A DNA stretch of 16,621 nt from Brachyspira catarrhinii (GCF_005518285.1 NZ_SJDU01000010.1:1-16621); one strand, 5' to 3'. Shown: positions 7,582-15,455, numbered from the stretch's first letter. The notes: generated from the letters alone by a model not told the origin. Made by a program: numbers and translations.

Positions 7582-7620
7582 ATTTAATTCCTCTTTTCAT
7601 ATAGATATTTAATTTTTTAT

Positions 7621-7649
7621 ATAATATAATAAATCGTTCTATTTTGCAA
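7621..7649 (-). promoter_or_regulatory. Candidate promoter for ugd-fucA
   Basis: On the - strand TTGCAA (7649-7644), a 17-nt spacer and TATTAT (7626-7621) lie 40 nt before the ugd start. The -35 box is a palindrome that may also serve cheA on the other strand. Confidence 0.4.
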
Positions 7650-7671
7650 ATATAAAGTAGATATTTATATT
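7644..7671 (+). promoter_or_regulatory. Candidate promoter for cheA
   Basis: TTGCAA (7644-7649) and TATATT (7666-7671) with a 16-nt spacer; an overlapping TTTGCA at 7643 gives 17 nt. They lie about 47 nt before the cheA start. The -35 box is shared with the divergent ugd candidate. No flagellar sigma28-type box was recognised. Confidence 0.4.
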
Positions 7672-7717
7672 ATTTTTTCCGAAAATAAAAAAGACTATAT
7701 AGAACAAGGGATTATAA

Positions 7718-10087
7718 ATGGACGATTATATAAAAAGTCTTCTTAAAGATTTTTTTGAAGAAGCGTTTGATATGCTCGACAGGCTCGAACAGAATATTCT
7801 TATTTTGGATAAAGACAGAAATAATACGGACGCCGTGCAGGAAATTTTTAGAGCCGTTCACACTTTGAAAGGAAGCGCTGGTGCGGTGGAACTTTTCGAC
7901 ACTCAAAAATACGCTCACAGATTCGAGGATTTGCTCGATTTAATAAGAAACAACGAAATAAAAGTTGACGATAAAACCGTAGATATTTTACTTAAAGGAA
8001 TAGACATATTAAAAGAACTCATAAACAGCGCGAGCGAGGAAAAAGAATATTCGGGAAATATTGAAGAAGAGATAAAAAATTTGGAGGCTTTCAAAAATTC
8101 AAAATTAGGTTCTTCAAATTCTTCAAATTCCGAAAGTTCCACAGAAAGTTTAAATATATCAAGCGATTCAAATTCGGCTTCGAGCGGAAAATACGATAAT
8201 TTAAATTTCGATAATTCCGTTTTAGAAACCATAAGAGAAAATGCCGAAGACGGAGTCAAAACAAAATTAGTATTCGTTAAATTCAACGCGGAAAGTCCGA
8301 TGAAAACGGTTGGCGGAGTTCAAGTTTATGTGGGGCTTAAAGACAGCGGAGATATTATAGCGAGTGTTCCTCCGTTGCAAAATTTGGAAGGAGACGAATT
8401 CTATCAAAATGTAATTTATGTTTTGGAAACGGTTGAAGAAGACGAAAAAATAATAAACGACATTACCTTGCCAGAAATAACGGAAGAGATAAAAATCGAA
8501 GAATTTATTTTGGAAGAATACGAAAAATTTTTGATAGATAAAAAGAATAAAGAAATTGAAAAATCTCAAGAAGCGCAAGCGACAAAATCGAATCAATCGA
8601 AAAGCGAAAAAGACTTAAAACATGAAAGACAAAGTTCTTTTTTAAGAGTGGAAAGCGACAGAATTGACGATATGATGAATCAAGTCGGCGAGCTTGTAAC
8701 AAATAAAAGTTCTTACGAGCAATACGATGACGATTTGACGGCTTACAGCAAAGTTATAGGAAACGGCATAAACGACATTAGAAAATATTATAAAGACAGC
8801 GTTATTCAAATATTAAGAAAATTGGAATATTACGCGAGCAAAAAAGAAATTAAAGATTTGAGAAACACTTATATTGACGGCTTCAACGAAAAACTAAACG
8901 ATATGGCGAAAATGGAAGAAAATTTTAAAGATACTTTAGATAAATTTAGAACTTCCTATCAGCTTCTTACGAGAGTCACAAACGACTTGCAAGAAACGGT
9001 AATGAAAATAAGAATGCTTCCAATCGCTCAAACTTTCAATAGATTTCCTCGTTTGATAAGAGATTTATCTCGAGATTTAGGAAAAGAAGTCAAACTTGAA
9101 ATGTCGGGAGAAGAAACGGAACTTGACAAATCGGTTATAGAGGTTTTGGTGGACCCTTTGATTCATATAGTGAGAAACGCTATGGACCATGGAATCGAAA
9201 TGCCGGAAGAGAGAATTCGCGCGGGAAAACCGAGAGAAGGAATAATATCTTTGAACGCGTCTCATAACGGAAACTTAATCGTAATAAAAATATCGGACGA
9301 TGGAAAGGGAATGTCTCCGCAAAAAATATTTGAAAGCGCCGTTAAAAAAGGACTCGTATCGGCGGATGCAAAATTAACCGAAAGACAAATGCTCGAATAT
9401 ATATTCGCTCCGGGATTTTCAACGGCTACAAAAGTTACAAATCTTTCGGGACGAGGAGTCGGAATGGATGTCGTAAAAAAAAGTTTGGATAAAATTAACG
9501 GAACTGTCGGAATAGAAACGGAACTCGGAAAAGGCTCTACTTTCCTTTTGAGAATTCCTCTCACAGTCGCGATTATTCAAGCTCTTATTGTGGACGCCGA
9601 AAAAGAATATTACGCGATTCCAATCAATAGCATTTCGGAAACTCTAAAAATCAATGTTAGCGATATTCAAAATTTGGAAGGAACGGAAGTAATAAAAATA
9701 AGAGAAGATGTTATAAATGTTTTGAGCGTCAAAGAATTATTCAAACTTCCCGCAAGATACGAAAATAATATAAAATCGTATTATGCGGTAATTTTAGCGT
9801 CAGAAGAGAAAAAAGTCGCTTTGCTTGTAAATAATTTGATTGGCGAACAGGATATAGTTATAAAAACTCTCAAAGATAGAATAACGAAAGTGGAAGGAAT
9901 ATCTGGCGCTACGATTTTGGGAGACGGAACGGTTAGCTTTATTTTGGATATTCAAACGATTGTCGGACTCGGAACAAAAAGAATCATAGAGAGAGGAAAA
10001 TTCGGCAAAAAACCTACTTCAAAAAACGAATTAAGGAATTTCATCGATAGGTTGAAGAATAATCAGATTCCAGAGGCTAATATTTAA
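7718..10087 (+). CDS. cheA: Chemotaxis histidine kinase CheA
   Basis: CheA autophosphorylates in chemoreceptor arrays and passes phosphate to CheY and CheB. The 789 residues show: P1/Hpt at 1-110 with phosphoacceptor His48 in R-A-V-H-T-L-K-G-S-A; a Ser/Asn-rich linker (126-157); a P2-like region at about 180-255; a charged linker; P3 dimerisation from F-L-R-V-E-S-D-R-I-D-D (308-318) to about 430; the kinase domain with N-box H-I-V-R-N-A-M-D-H-G (483-492), D-D-G-K-G-M (527-532) and G-R-G-V-G-M (578-583); and a CheW-like P5 from about 615. P3 is longer than in enteric CheA: about 85 extra helical residues (333-418) separate its two halves. AAGGG at 7706-7710 is the ribosome site. No cheW, cheY or receptor gene is adjacent, so it is likely one of several cheA copies or is separated from its partners. 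Confidence 0.96.
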   Translation: MDDYIKSLLKDFFEEAFDMLDRLEQNILILDKDRNNTDAVQEIFRAVHTLKGSAGAVELFDTQKYAHRFEDLLDLIRNNEIKVDDKTVDILLKGIDILKELINSASEEKEYSGNIEEEIKNLEAFKNSKLGSSNSSNSESSTESLNISSDSNSASSGKYDNLNFDNSVLETIRENAEDGVKTKLVFVKFNAESPMKTVGGVQVYVGLKDSGDIIASVPPLQNLEGDEFYQNVIYVLETVEEDEKIINDITLPEITEEIKIEEFILEEYEKFLIDKKNKEIEKSQEAQATKSNQSKSEKDLKHERQSSFLRVESDRIDDMMNQVGELVTNKSSYEQYDDDLTAYSKVIGNGINDIRKYYKDSVIQILRKLEYYASKKEIKDLRNTYIDGFNEKLNDMAKMEENFKDTLDKFRTSYQLLTRVTNDLQETVMKIRMLPIAQTFNRFPRLIRDLSRDLGKEVKLEMSGEETELDKSVIEVLVDPLIHIVRNAMDHGIEMPEERIRAGKPREGIISLNASHNGNLIVIKISDDGKGMSPQKIFESAVKKGLVSADAKLTERQMLEYIFAPGFSTATKVTNLSGRGVGMDVVKKSLDKINGTVGIETELGKGSTFLLRIPLTVAIIQALIVDAEKEYYAIPINSISETLKINVSDIQNLEGTEVIKIREDVINVLSVKELFKLPARYENNIKSYYAVILASEEKKVALLVNNLIGEQDIVIKTLKDRITKVEGISGATILGDGTVSFILDIQTIVGLGTKRIIERGKFGKKPTSKNELRNFIDRLKNNQIPEANI

Positions 10088-10111
10088 GAATTATAATATT
10101 CAAAAATAAAC

Positions 10112-10918
10112 CTATTTTATACTATCTTTTTGTAAAACTTCCGAATATTTAATTTCATAATAATATTGAAAATCTTCCAATCTCTCTTTATATTTCTCTT
10201 TCCATTTTTTATCATTGTATAAAGATTTATAAATATTTTGTAAAGGATATATAGCTCCATAATTGCCGCTATGACTAAAGCCCGTATTATGCAATATTTC
10301 ATGAAATACTATAGCCGATAAATAAGGTTCTAATAAATAACCGCCGTTTACCCAATTCTCCACGGATGGAAAAGCTATCCATAAAGTGTCTTGCGAAACA
10401 TTATCCGCCAAACAGTATAAAGATTTTCCTAAAACTCCCAAAGCGGCGACTCCCGACATTTTCTGTTTTCTTATAGCCACGCTGTAATTTCTATTTTTCA
10501 AAACCGTCATAATTCTCTTACTGTCGAGTTTAGAACCTACTTTTATATTTCCGTTAGGACCGTTCGTGTTTACCGCGGAATACATGGTAGTCGCTAAAAC
10601 TTTCTCTTCAAATTCGGGCGTATTTATCATAAACTTGACTAAAGATAATTTTCTGAGCATATTTCTTTTTTCGGCTATAGTTATTTTTGCGTCTTTGGGA
10701 TTAAACCAACTTAATTTAACATTCCAAGCGGGATATAATTCTTCCATTTTCCGCACATAATTTGCATCGTTTGTGGAAATGCGCTTATAATTAGTATTTA
10801 TTTCGGTAACGTTTGTTTTAGAGTCTTTAATAGATGTCGGATAAGTAATTTTTTGAGCGCAACTGACAACTAACAATAACGATATAAATATTATAAATGT
10901 ATTTTTTATATTTTTCAT
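10112..10918 (-). CDS. Putative lipoprotein with metzincin-type zinc motif
   Basis: A 268-residue protein with a signal peptide (hydrophobic 8-18) ending in the lipobox V-V-S-C, Cys20, so it should be membrane-anchored and outside the cytoplasm. Residues 206-216, H-E-I-L-H-N-T-G-F-S-H, fit HExxHxxGxxH, the zinc site of metzincin proteases: His206, His210 and His216 as ligands and Glu207 as base. No Met occurs after residue 216 in the expected Met-turn position; the following segment is N-Y-G-A-I-Y-P-L-Q. It may therefore be a divergent member or use another residue. The region before the site (residues 120-200) has no recognised fold; the C-terminal 40 residues are charged and helical. A weak GAG lies before the ATG. 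It converges on cheA and is 67 bp downstream of the TM2 gene, with its own candidate promoter. Family assignment rests on the motif only. Confidence 0.78.
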   Translation of the reverse strand: MKNIKNTFIIFISLLLVVSCAQKITYPTSIKDSKTNVTEINTNYKRISTNDANYVRKMEELYPAWNVKLSWFNPKDAKITIAEKRNMLRKLSLVKFMINTPEFEEKVLATTMYSAVNTNGPNGNIKVGSKLDSKRIMTVLKNRNYSVAIRKQKMSGVAALGVLGKSLYCLADNVSQDTLWIAFPSVENWVNGGYLLEPYLSAIVFHEILHNTGFSHSGNYGAIYPLQNIYKSLYNDKKWKEKYKERLEDFQYYYEIKYSEVLQKDSIK

Positions 10919-10952
10919 AATAAACTCTATTAATATTAAATCTTCTATACTT

Positions 10953-10980
10953 AATATAACAAAATATAATAAATTTTCAA
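10953..10980 (-). promoter_or_regulatory. Candidate promoter for the metzincin-like lipoprotein
   Basis: On the - strand TTGAAA (10980-10975), a 16-nt spacer and TATATT (10958-10953) precede the start at 10918. It is a good match, but the background is AT-rich. Confidence 0.4.
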
Positions 10981-10985
10981 GTATT

Positions 10986-11213
10986 TTATTTTCTTAATTT
11001 TCTGCCCTGTTTGTCGGTAAACATATCAAGTAAAATCATAACAATATCGACTATATACCAAATGCCGAAACCACCAGCCGTAAGCCAAAATAAAATTCCC
11101 GTCCCTATTTTTCCGACATAAAATCTGTGAACGGGCAAAAATATAGCAAGAAGTAAAGTCGCAATCCAACTTCTATCCGATATTTCATTATTATTTGATT
11201 CGTTATAGCTCAT
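10986..11213 (-). CDS. TM2-domain membrane protein
   Basis: A 75-residue inner-membrane protein. A short polar N-terminus is followed by one hydrophobic segment (about 17-29), the hallmark loop V-H-R-F-Y-V-G-K-I-G-T-G (28-39), and a second segment with G-G-F-G-I-W-Y-I-V-D-I-V (47-58), ending in a basic tail Q-G-R-K-L-R-K. This is the TM2 domain: two helices joined by a conserved R-F-Y-x-G loop. The usual F-L-G-x-H is F-L-P-V-H here. The family's role is not established. AAGGA precedes the ATG. It is downstream of the restriction-modification gene by 63 bp with a possible promoter between. Confidence 0.9.
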   Translation of the reverse strand: MSYNESNNNEISDRSWIATLLLAIFLPVHRFYVGKIGTGILFWLTAGGFGIWYIVDIVMILLDMFTDKQGRKLRK

Positions 11214-11243
11214 TTGTTATCCTTAATTATTTTATATTATTAT

Positions 11244-11271
11244 ATTATAAATGAAAATTAAATAAAGTAAA
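11244..11271 (-). promoter_or_regulatory. Candidate promoter for the TM2 gene
   Basis: On the - strand TTTACT (11271-11266), a 16-nt spacer and TATAAT (11249-11244) lie 31 nt before the TM2 start. The -10 is perfect and the -35 is poor. Confidence 0.35.
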
Positions 11272-11276
11272 ATCAA

Positions 11277-14200
11277 TTACATAGATAAACCCAATTTTGA
11301 AATCTCGGCTTCTATCTCAATCGAACGCGCTAAAATTTTTATCACATTTTCAAAATGCTCGTAATCGATATTTTCGTTTTTATGCGACTTCAAATATTTA
11401 TCCAAAACCTGATAACCGCCGATTTTATATTCCCAAACCTCTTTATCCACATTCTTAAAATATAAACTTTCATTGACGAATAAATTTTTATCTTTTTCGT
11501 TATAAATCGCTTTTACGATTTTCTCGTTTTTATTTTGCTTGTCCTTAAACATCGGCTCTCCGACTTCGTTTTGTATTTTCAAATTTCCCAAATGCAGATT
11601 GTAAAGTTCTTCTCCCAATTTTGCGAATTTAAAAAAATCCTCTTTGCTTTTTACGAATGGAATTTTCGGAAAATCGATTTTCAAAAAATCGAAATATTTT
11701 TTTCTATATTCTTTATGAAACAAAACTGCATAAATATAACCTAAAATTTTTTCGGGTTTTATATAGCCATATTTTTCGTTTATAAATTCTCTGAACTTCG
11801 GCGTAAAATTTTCTATTCGTTCGGATTTTTCAAAATGTTTAATATCCTCGAACATTCCTCCGACTTCTTCGTTTTCTTCTCTCAATATTTTTCTAACATT
11901 TGCCGTATCGTAAATATAAAGCGGTAAAACATACGCGCTTGCATTTGAAGTTTCCATTATATGCAAATCAGTTATTTTATTAGTAATAAATGCATGTTGG
12001 TATTTGTCTAAAGCGACTGAACGATTAATAACTAATCCTATATTATTGTCATTGCGAGCCTCTTTAGAGGCGTGGCAATCTATTTTGTTTGGATTGCTTC
12101 GGCTTCGCTCTCGCAATGACGGTAAAAAGTGTTGCATTACTTCGGTTCGAGGATATGCCATAAATCCTTTAGTTTCTTCATTATAATAAGTCCAATAAAA
12201 ATCAAATGGACGATAATTTATTTGTATTATTACTCCATTTTTATTTAATTCGGATTTCTTTACCGAATCGATTGCAAGTTGAATTTGCCAATCCCTTCCG
12301 TCTTTTTCAATCTTATATTTTTTAATATTTTCTTCTTTAGATAAATTGCAAAAATCTTTAATCATTTCTTTAACGCTTTCCTTCGTTTTATGAATAACTA
12401 CGCTATCTCTTTGAGAACAAATTCCTGTGCTTGAAATTCTAAACATATCCTTTACGCTATAGCCTTTATCGTATTCCGCTTTTTTATTTTCATCCTGCGG
12501 AACAAATAAGAAAAACGGCGATTCTAATTTTAATTCTTTCCATTCTATATTATTCAAACTATTATCGAATAAGAATTTATATTTATCTTCTCTCTTTCCA
12601 AATAAATCGTAATGATAAACTTTTGCAAGTATATCTTGATTGATTGCTTCGGCAGTTTCGCTACCTCGCAATGATGAATTTGAATTCTTAATAAAAATAT
12701 TTATACTAACTCCTTGCATTATGTCGAATACATTTTCGTCTTTGCTTCCATCGGGCGAGATTTCCTTTTTCCTAACATTGCCATGCAAATCCAAAATATA
12801 TATTTTATCGAAACTCTTTAATAAACTGTGTCGCATTCCGCGAAAAGTCGGATTATCCAAAAAAGAATTATTTGAAATAAAGCCGAATATTCCGCCTTCC
12901 GTCTGTTTATTCAATTTCATTTCGGCAAATCTTATAAACTTGACATAATCGTCCAAAAGCCATTTGGGATTTTTTTCTTTTTCAATTTTTCCGTTTCTCA
13001 CTATCGCCAAAGGTTCTTTTTCCAAACTATCTTTATATTCGCTTCTAATTTCCTCTTCGAATATTCCTTTATTTGCGCTCGCTCCGCTGTATGGAGGATT
13101 TCCCGTAATTATCAAAATATTTTTATCTTTAGTTTCTTGGGCGAGTTCCGTTTCCTTTATCAAATCGACTAATATTGAAAATTTTCCCTTTTCTTCTTCA
13201 ATATTTATCGTTTCCAAAGTGTTGGTTAAAAATATATTTAATCTTTCATCGTCCGATAAATTATAATCGAATTCTTCTTTCAATGTTTGAGATAATTTCA
13301 AATGAGCGATTGTGTATGGAGCAATCATAAACTCGAAACCGTAGAATTTATTTATAAGTTCTTTCGGTTTATATTTCGCCGAATTTTTATCGTAATAACT
13401 TAAAGCCTTTCTAAAAGAGTCGAGTAAAAATGTTCCCGTTCCAGCTGCAAAATCCAAAAGCGTTATCGAATCGCCTTGATTTAACGCTTCTCCAAAACCT
13501 TTATATTTATTAAAATCTTTCTTCAAAACCAAATCGATAGAATTAATTATAAAATTAACCACGCTTTGCGGCGTATAATAAACCCCTCTTTTTTCTCGAA
13601 GCTCGGGGTTATAATAAGACAAAAAAGTTTCGTAAAAATGCATGTAAGGGTCTTTATTCATGATAAGTTTTAAATTTTTATCCAAAGAAAATTTATTTAA
13701 CTCTTCGATTATCAATTTTTCGTCTATATTATTATTTATATTTACTATTTCTATTAAAAGCCAATCTATAGTTTTTAATTTTTCATCGTTGCCTTCTTTC
13801 AAATTTTTCAAAAAATTACTCATAGCTCTAATAAGCGGAAAAGATTTTGGTATATATTCTGTTAAATTATACAAATTTATTTTTTCTCCGTCAGCGTTTA
13901 ACTTTGCCAAAAATAAACTGTAAGTTAAAGTTTGAGCGAAGTTGTCGCAGAAATCGGCATAATCTATTTTTGAGTAAATAGTATTCTTAAAAGTGTCGTA
14001 TAAAGCTTTTACTCTTTCGTTATTTTCCATTTCAAGCAAACTGTTTTTTAATAATTTAGTTCTTTCTGCCAAAGCGTTTGCAAATTCTTTAGCGCTGTTT
14101 ATAGGTTTCGGTTTATGAGACAAAAATAATTTAAAAATTTCAAAAAGTTTATTTGCTTTCTCTTCCAAATTTAATTTTTTAGGCTTACGCCCATTCTTCA

Positions 14201-14591
14201 ATTCGCTCAACTCACATAATCTCACCTCCGAAGTTATATTTCCGTTTTTATCTATTCTTATAAATCTTAAATAATCGGTAATTATAATATTGTCGCTTAA
14301 TTCCAAATATTTTTTAATCTGTTCGCTTTTAATAACCTCTTCCAAATTAGCGTTTACTCTTTTATTTTCAATATAACCTACGATTAAAGAATTTATTTCA
14401 AAACGAAAATCTGGCGCTCCCCTACCCTCTTTATCGTTATTCGGTTCATGGACTATTTTAATCGCCCCATTTCCCGTAGCGTCTTTAATTTCGTTTAATA
14501 AAATTTGTAAAGCCGAGCGATGCGTATGCTCTTTGTCTTTTTCGCTCATATCTTTTATAGAATTAAGATAATTTTTGATAATTTCCGACAT
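11277..14591 (-). CDS. Single-chain restriction-modification enzyme (nuclease + N6-adenine methyltransferase + Type ISP-like specificity domain)
   Basis: A 1104-residue protein likely to cut foreign DNA and methylate adenine in its own target. N-terminus: a PD-(D/E)xK nuclease with G-A-P-D-F (Asp61) and Y-I-E-N-K (Glu75, Lys77). Residues 195-330 are helical. The methyltransferase starts at G-V-Y-Y-T-P-Q (336-342); the AdoMet site is D-F-A-A-G-T-G-T-F (380-388) and the catalytic motif N-P-P-Y (498-501). From about 710 the sequence fits the C-terminal specificity domain of Type ISP enzymes: Y-R-P-F-D-F-Y-W (793-800), Y-P-R-T-E-V-M-Q-H-F (813-822), N-I-G-L-V-I-N-R (850-857) and L-P-L-Y-I-Y-D (889-895). 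There is no helicase, unlike LlaGI-type enzymes. Two palindromic elements are read in frame, adding residues 825-848 and 640-650; the second falls just before the domain. AAAGGA is the ribosome site. It starts 33 nt after the metH activation gene. The frame is intact, so the enzyme may be active. Confidence 0.9.
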   Translation of the reverse strand: MSEIIKNYLNSIKDMSEKDKEHTHRSALQILLNEIKDATGNGAIKIVHEPNNDKEGRGAPDFRFEINSLIVGYIENKRVNANLEEVIKSEQIKKYLELSDNIIITDYLRFIRIDKNGNITSEVRLCELSELKNGRKPKKLNLEEKANKLFEIFKLFLSHKPKPINSAKEFANALAERTKLLKNSLLEMENNERVKALYDTFKNTIYSKIDYADFCDNFAQTLTYSLFLAKLNADGEKINLYNLTEYIPKSFPLIRAMSNFLKNLKEGNDEKLKTIDWLLIEIVNINNNIDEKLIIEELNKFSLDKNLKLIMNKDPYMHFYETFLSYYNPELREKRGVYYTPQSVVNFIINSIDLVLKKDFNKYKGFGEALNQGDSITLLDFAAGTGTFLLDSFRKALSYYDKNSAKYKPKELINKFYGFEFMIAPYTIAHLKLSQTLKEEFDYNLSDDERLNIFLTNTLETINIEEEKGKFSILVDLIKETELAQETKDKNILIITGNPPYSGASANKGIFEEEIRSEYKDSLEKEPLAIVRNGKIEKEKNPKWLLDDYVKFIRFAEMKLNKQTEGGIFGFISNNSFLDNPTFRGMRHSLLKSFDKIYILDLHGNVRKKEISPDGSKDENVFDIMQGVSINIFIKNSNSSLRGSETAEAINQDILAKVYHYDLFGKREDKYKFLFDNSLNNIEWKELKLESPFFLFVPQDENKKAEYDKGYSVKDMFRISSTGICSQRDSVVIHKTKESVKEMIKDFCNLSKEENIKKYKIEKDGRDWQIQLAIDSVKKSELNKNGVIIQINYRPFDFYWTYYNEETKGFMAYPRTEVMQHFLPSLRERSRSNPNKIDCHASKEARNDNNIGLVINRSVALDKYQHAFITNKITDLHIMETSNASAYVLPLYIYDTANVRKILREENEEVGGMFEDIKHFEKSERIENFTPKFREFINEKYGYIKPEKILGYIYAVLFHKEYRKKYFDFLKIDFPKIPFVKSKEDFFKFAKLGEELYNLHLGNLKIQNEVGEPMFKDKQNKNEKIVKAIYNEKDKNLFVNESLYFKNVDKEVWEYKIGGYQVLDKYLKSHKNENIDYEHFENVIKILARSIEIEAEISKLGLSM
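12048..12120 (-). repeat. Palindromic element copy A (L-R form), read in frame inside the RM gene
   Basis: 73 bp bounded by perfect 11-bp inverted repeats GTCATTGCGAG (12048-12058) and CTCGCAATGAC (12110-12120). It consists of two hairpin half-units. L (12048-12080) has outer stem ATTGC/GCAAT, inner stem GCCTC/GAGGC and a TTTA loop. R (12092-12120) has outer stem ATTGC/GCAAT. An 11-nt AT-rich spacer separates them. G+C is about half, far above the surroundings. On the - strand it encodes 24 residues (825-848 of the RM protein, S-L-R-E-R-S ... E-A-R-N-D) without a stop. It sits between the conserved V-M-Q-H-F-L and N-I-G-L-V blocks. No target duplication is evident. Confidence 0.85.
12642..12675 (-). 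repeat. Palindromic element copy B (R half only), read in frame inside the RM gene
   Basis: GATTGCTTCGG (12642-12652) to CTCGCAATGA (12665-12674) matches the R half of copy A with five extra bases in the centre. ATTGC/GCAAT form the outer stem and GGCAG/CTACC an imperfect inner stem. On the - strand it encodes residues 640-650 of the RM protein, S-L-R-G-S-E-T-A-E-A-I, in the same element frame as copy A. It lies between the methyltransferase core and the segment L-A-K-V-Y-H-Y-D-L, where a loop is likely. Confidence 0.8.
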
Positions 14592-14624
14592 GATAAATCC
14601 TTTTTAATCAACATATAAAATAAA

Positions 14625-15428
14625 TTAATTAGTAAAATAATAAGCGTCTTCGCAAAAAGAAACTATAGCGCAAGTTGAAAGCTCTGGCTCCATCATATAA
14701 CTTTCCGTTAAAGTAATTCCAAATCTTTCTGGCTTCAATCTATCGAAAATTATTCTATTTCCAAACATATTAGTCAAAGCCTTATAACCGAACGAATATC
14801 TGCATCCGACATGACTTCTTTTCCCGTTATTTTTTAGGCAAAGCAAATTATCCATATTAGTTTGAAGAATGTCGACATAGTTTTCGATTATATTTATTCC
14901 AATCGCGTTATAAAAATAATAATCTTTATAATCCGAATTGTCGTATAAACCCTTCAAAAAATTTGCAAATTTATTTCCCAAACTCACAACCGTAAAACCA
15001 ATCGTATCTTCATGTTCGTCAAAAAAATCCACTATAGAGTTGTAAGGTTCTTTAGGCATTCTCTCCAAAGGAACTTCTATAATTTTGTCGGTTAGTCGAT
15101 TTTCTTCGGCGTCAAATATATAGAGTTTATCGTTTTCCGTAAATGTTTTGTAGAATCCGTAAATCATAACCGTTTCCATCAAATTATTTTCTATAATATT
15201 ATTTTTCATTTCCTCGTATTTCGGCTCTACTTTATTTTTAATCATTTCGTTATATTTTTCCATATCCTGATTTTTAGTAGAATATCCGAATCCCGCTCTG
15301 AATAATCTGATTTTATTTATCATATAGAAAGCTTCTTTTTCGGTTTCTTTATTAAAGTCAAAAACTTTGCTTCCGTAAAAAGGAGGTTTATTTTTAGAAT
15401 GTAAATGATTGTTATGATTTATTTGCAT
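14625..15428 (-). CDS. Stand-alone methionine synthase activation (reactivation) domain protein
   Basis: The activation domain of cobalamin-dependent methionine synthase binds AdoMet and, with an electron donor, restores inactive cob(II)alamin. Here it is a separate 267-residue protein. K-P-P-F-Y-G (14-19) corresponds to the domain's opening P-P-F-x-G. G-C-R-Y-S-F-G-Y (208-215) is the AdoMet-binding signature, and G-I-T-L-T-E-S-Y-M-M-E-P-E-L-S (237-251) is the conserved late block. The ATG at 15428 is chosen because AAAGGA lies just upstream; a longer frame reaching 15512 would take its first residues from the palindromic element. It follows metH by 101 nt, 75 of which are element C, in a different frame from metH. 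Thermotoga also has a separate activation protein, so this split is known elsewhere. The sequence is divergent from enteric MetH and the usual C-P-D-H after the G-Y is absent (K-A-L-T-N). Confidence 0.87.
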   Translation of the reverse strand: MQINHNNHLHSKNKPPFYGSKVFDFNKETEKEAFYMINKIRLFRAGFGYSTKNQDMEKYNEMIKNKVEPKYEEMKNNIIENNLMETVMIYGFYKTFTENDKLYIFDAEENRLTDKIIEVPLERMPKEPYNSIVDFFDEHEDTIGFTVVSLGNKFANFLKGLYDNSDYKDYYFYNAIGINIIENYVDILQTNMDNLLCLKNNGKRSHVGCRYSFGYKALTNMFGNRIIFDRLKPERFGITLTESYMMEPELSTCAIVSFCEDAYYFTN

Positions 15429-15455
15429 TTTTAATCCTTTATTTACAATTTTACT

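Noticed and set aside
10117..10302. Extra 61-codon frame inside the metzincin-like lipoprotein gene
   Set aside because: It is fully inside that gene in another frame, has no ribosome site and is low in complexity.
12004..12186. Small + strand frame across element A
   Set aside because: It is antisense to the RM gene, whose frame holds the conserved Type ISP motifs. The open frame arises because the element is palindromic and lacks stops on both strands.
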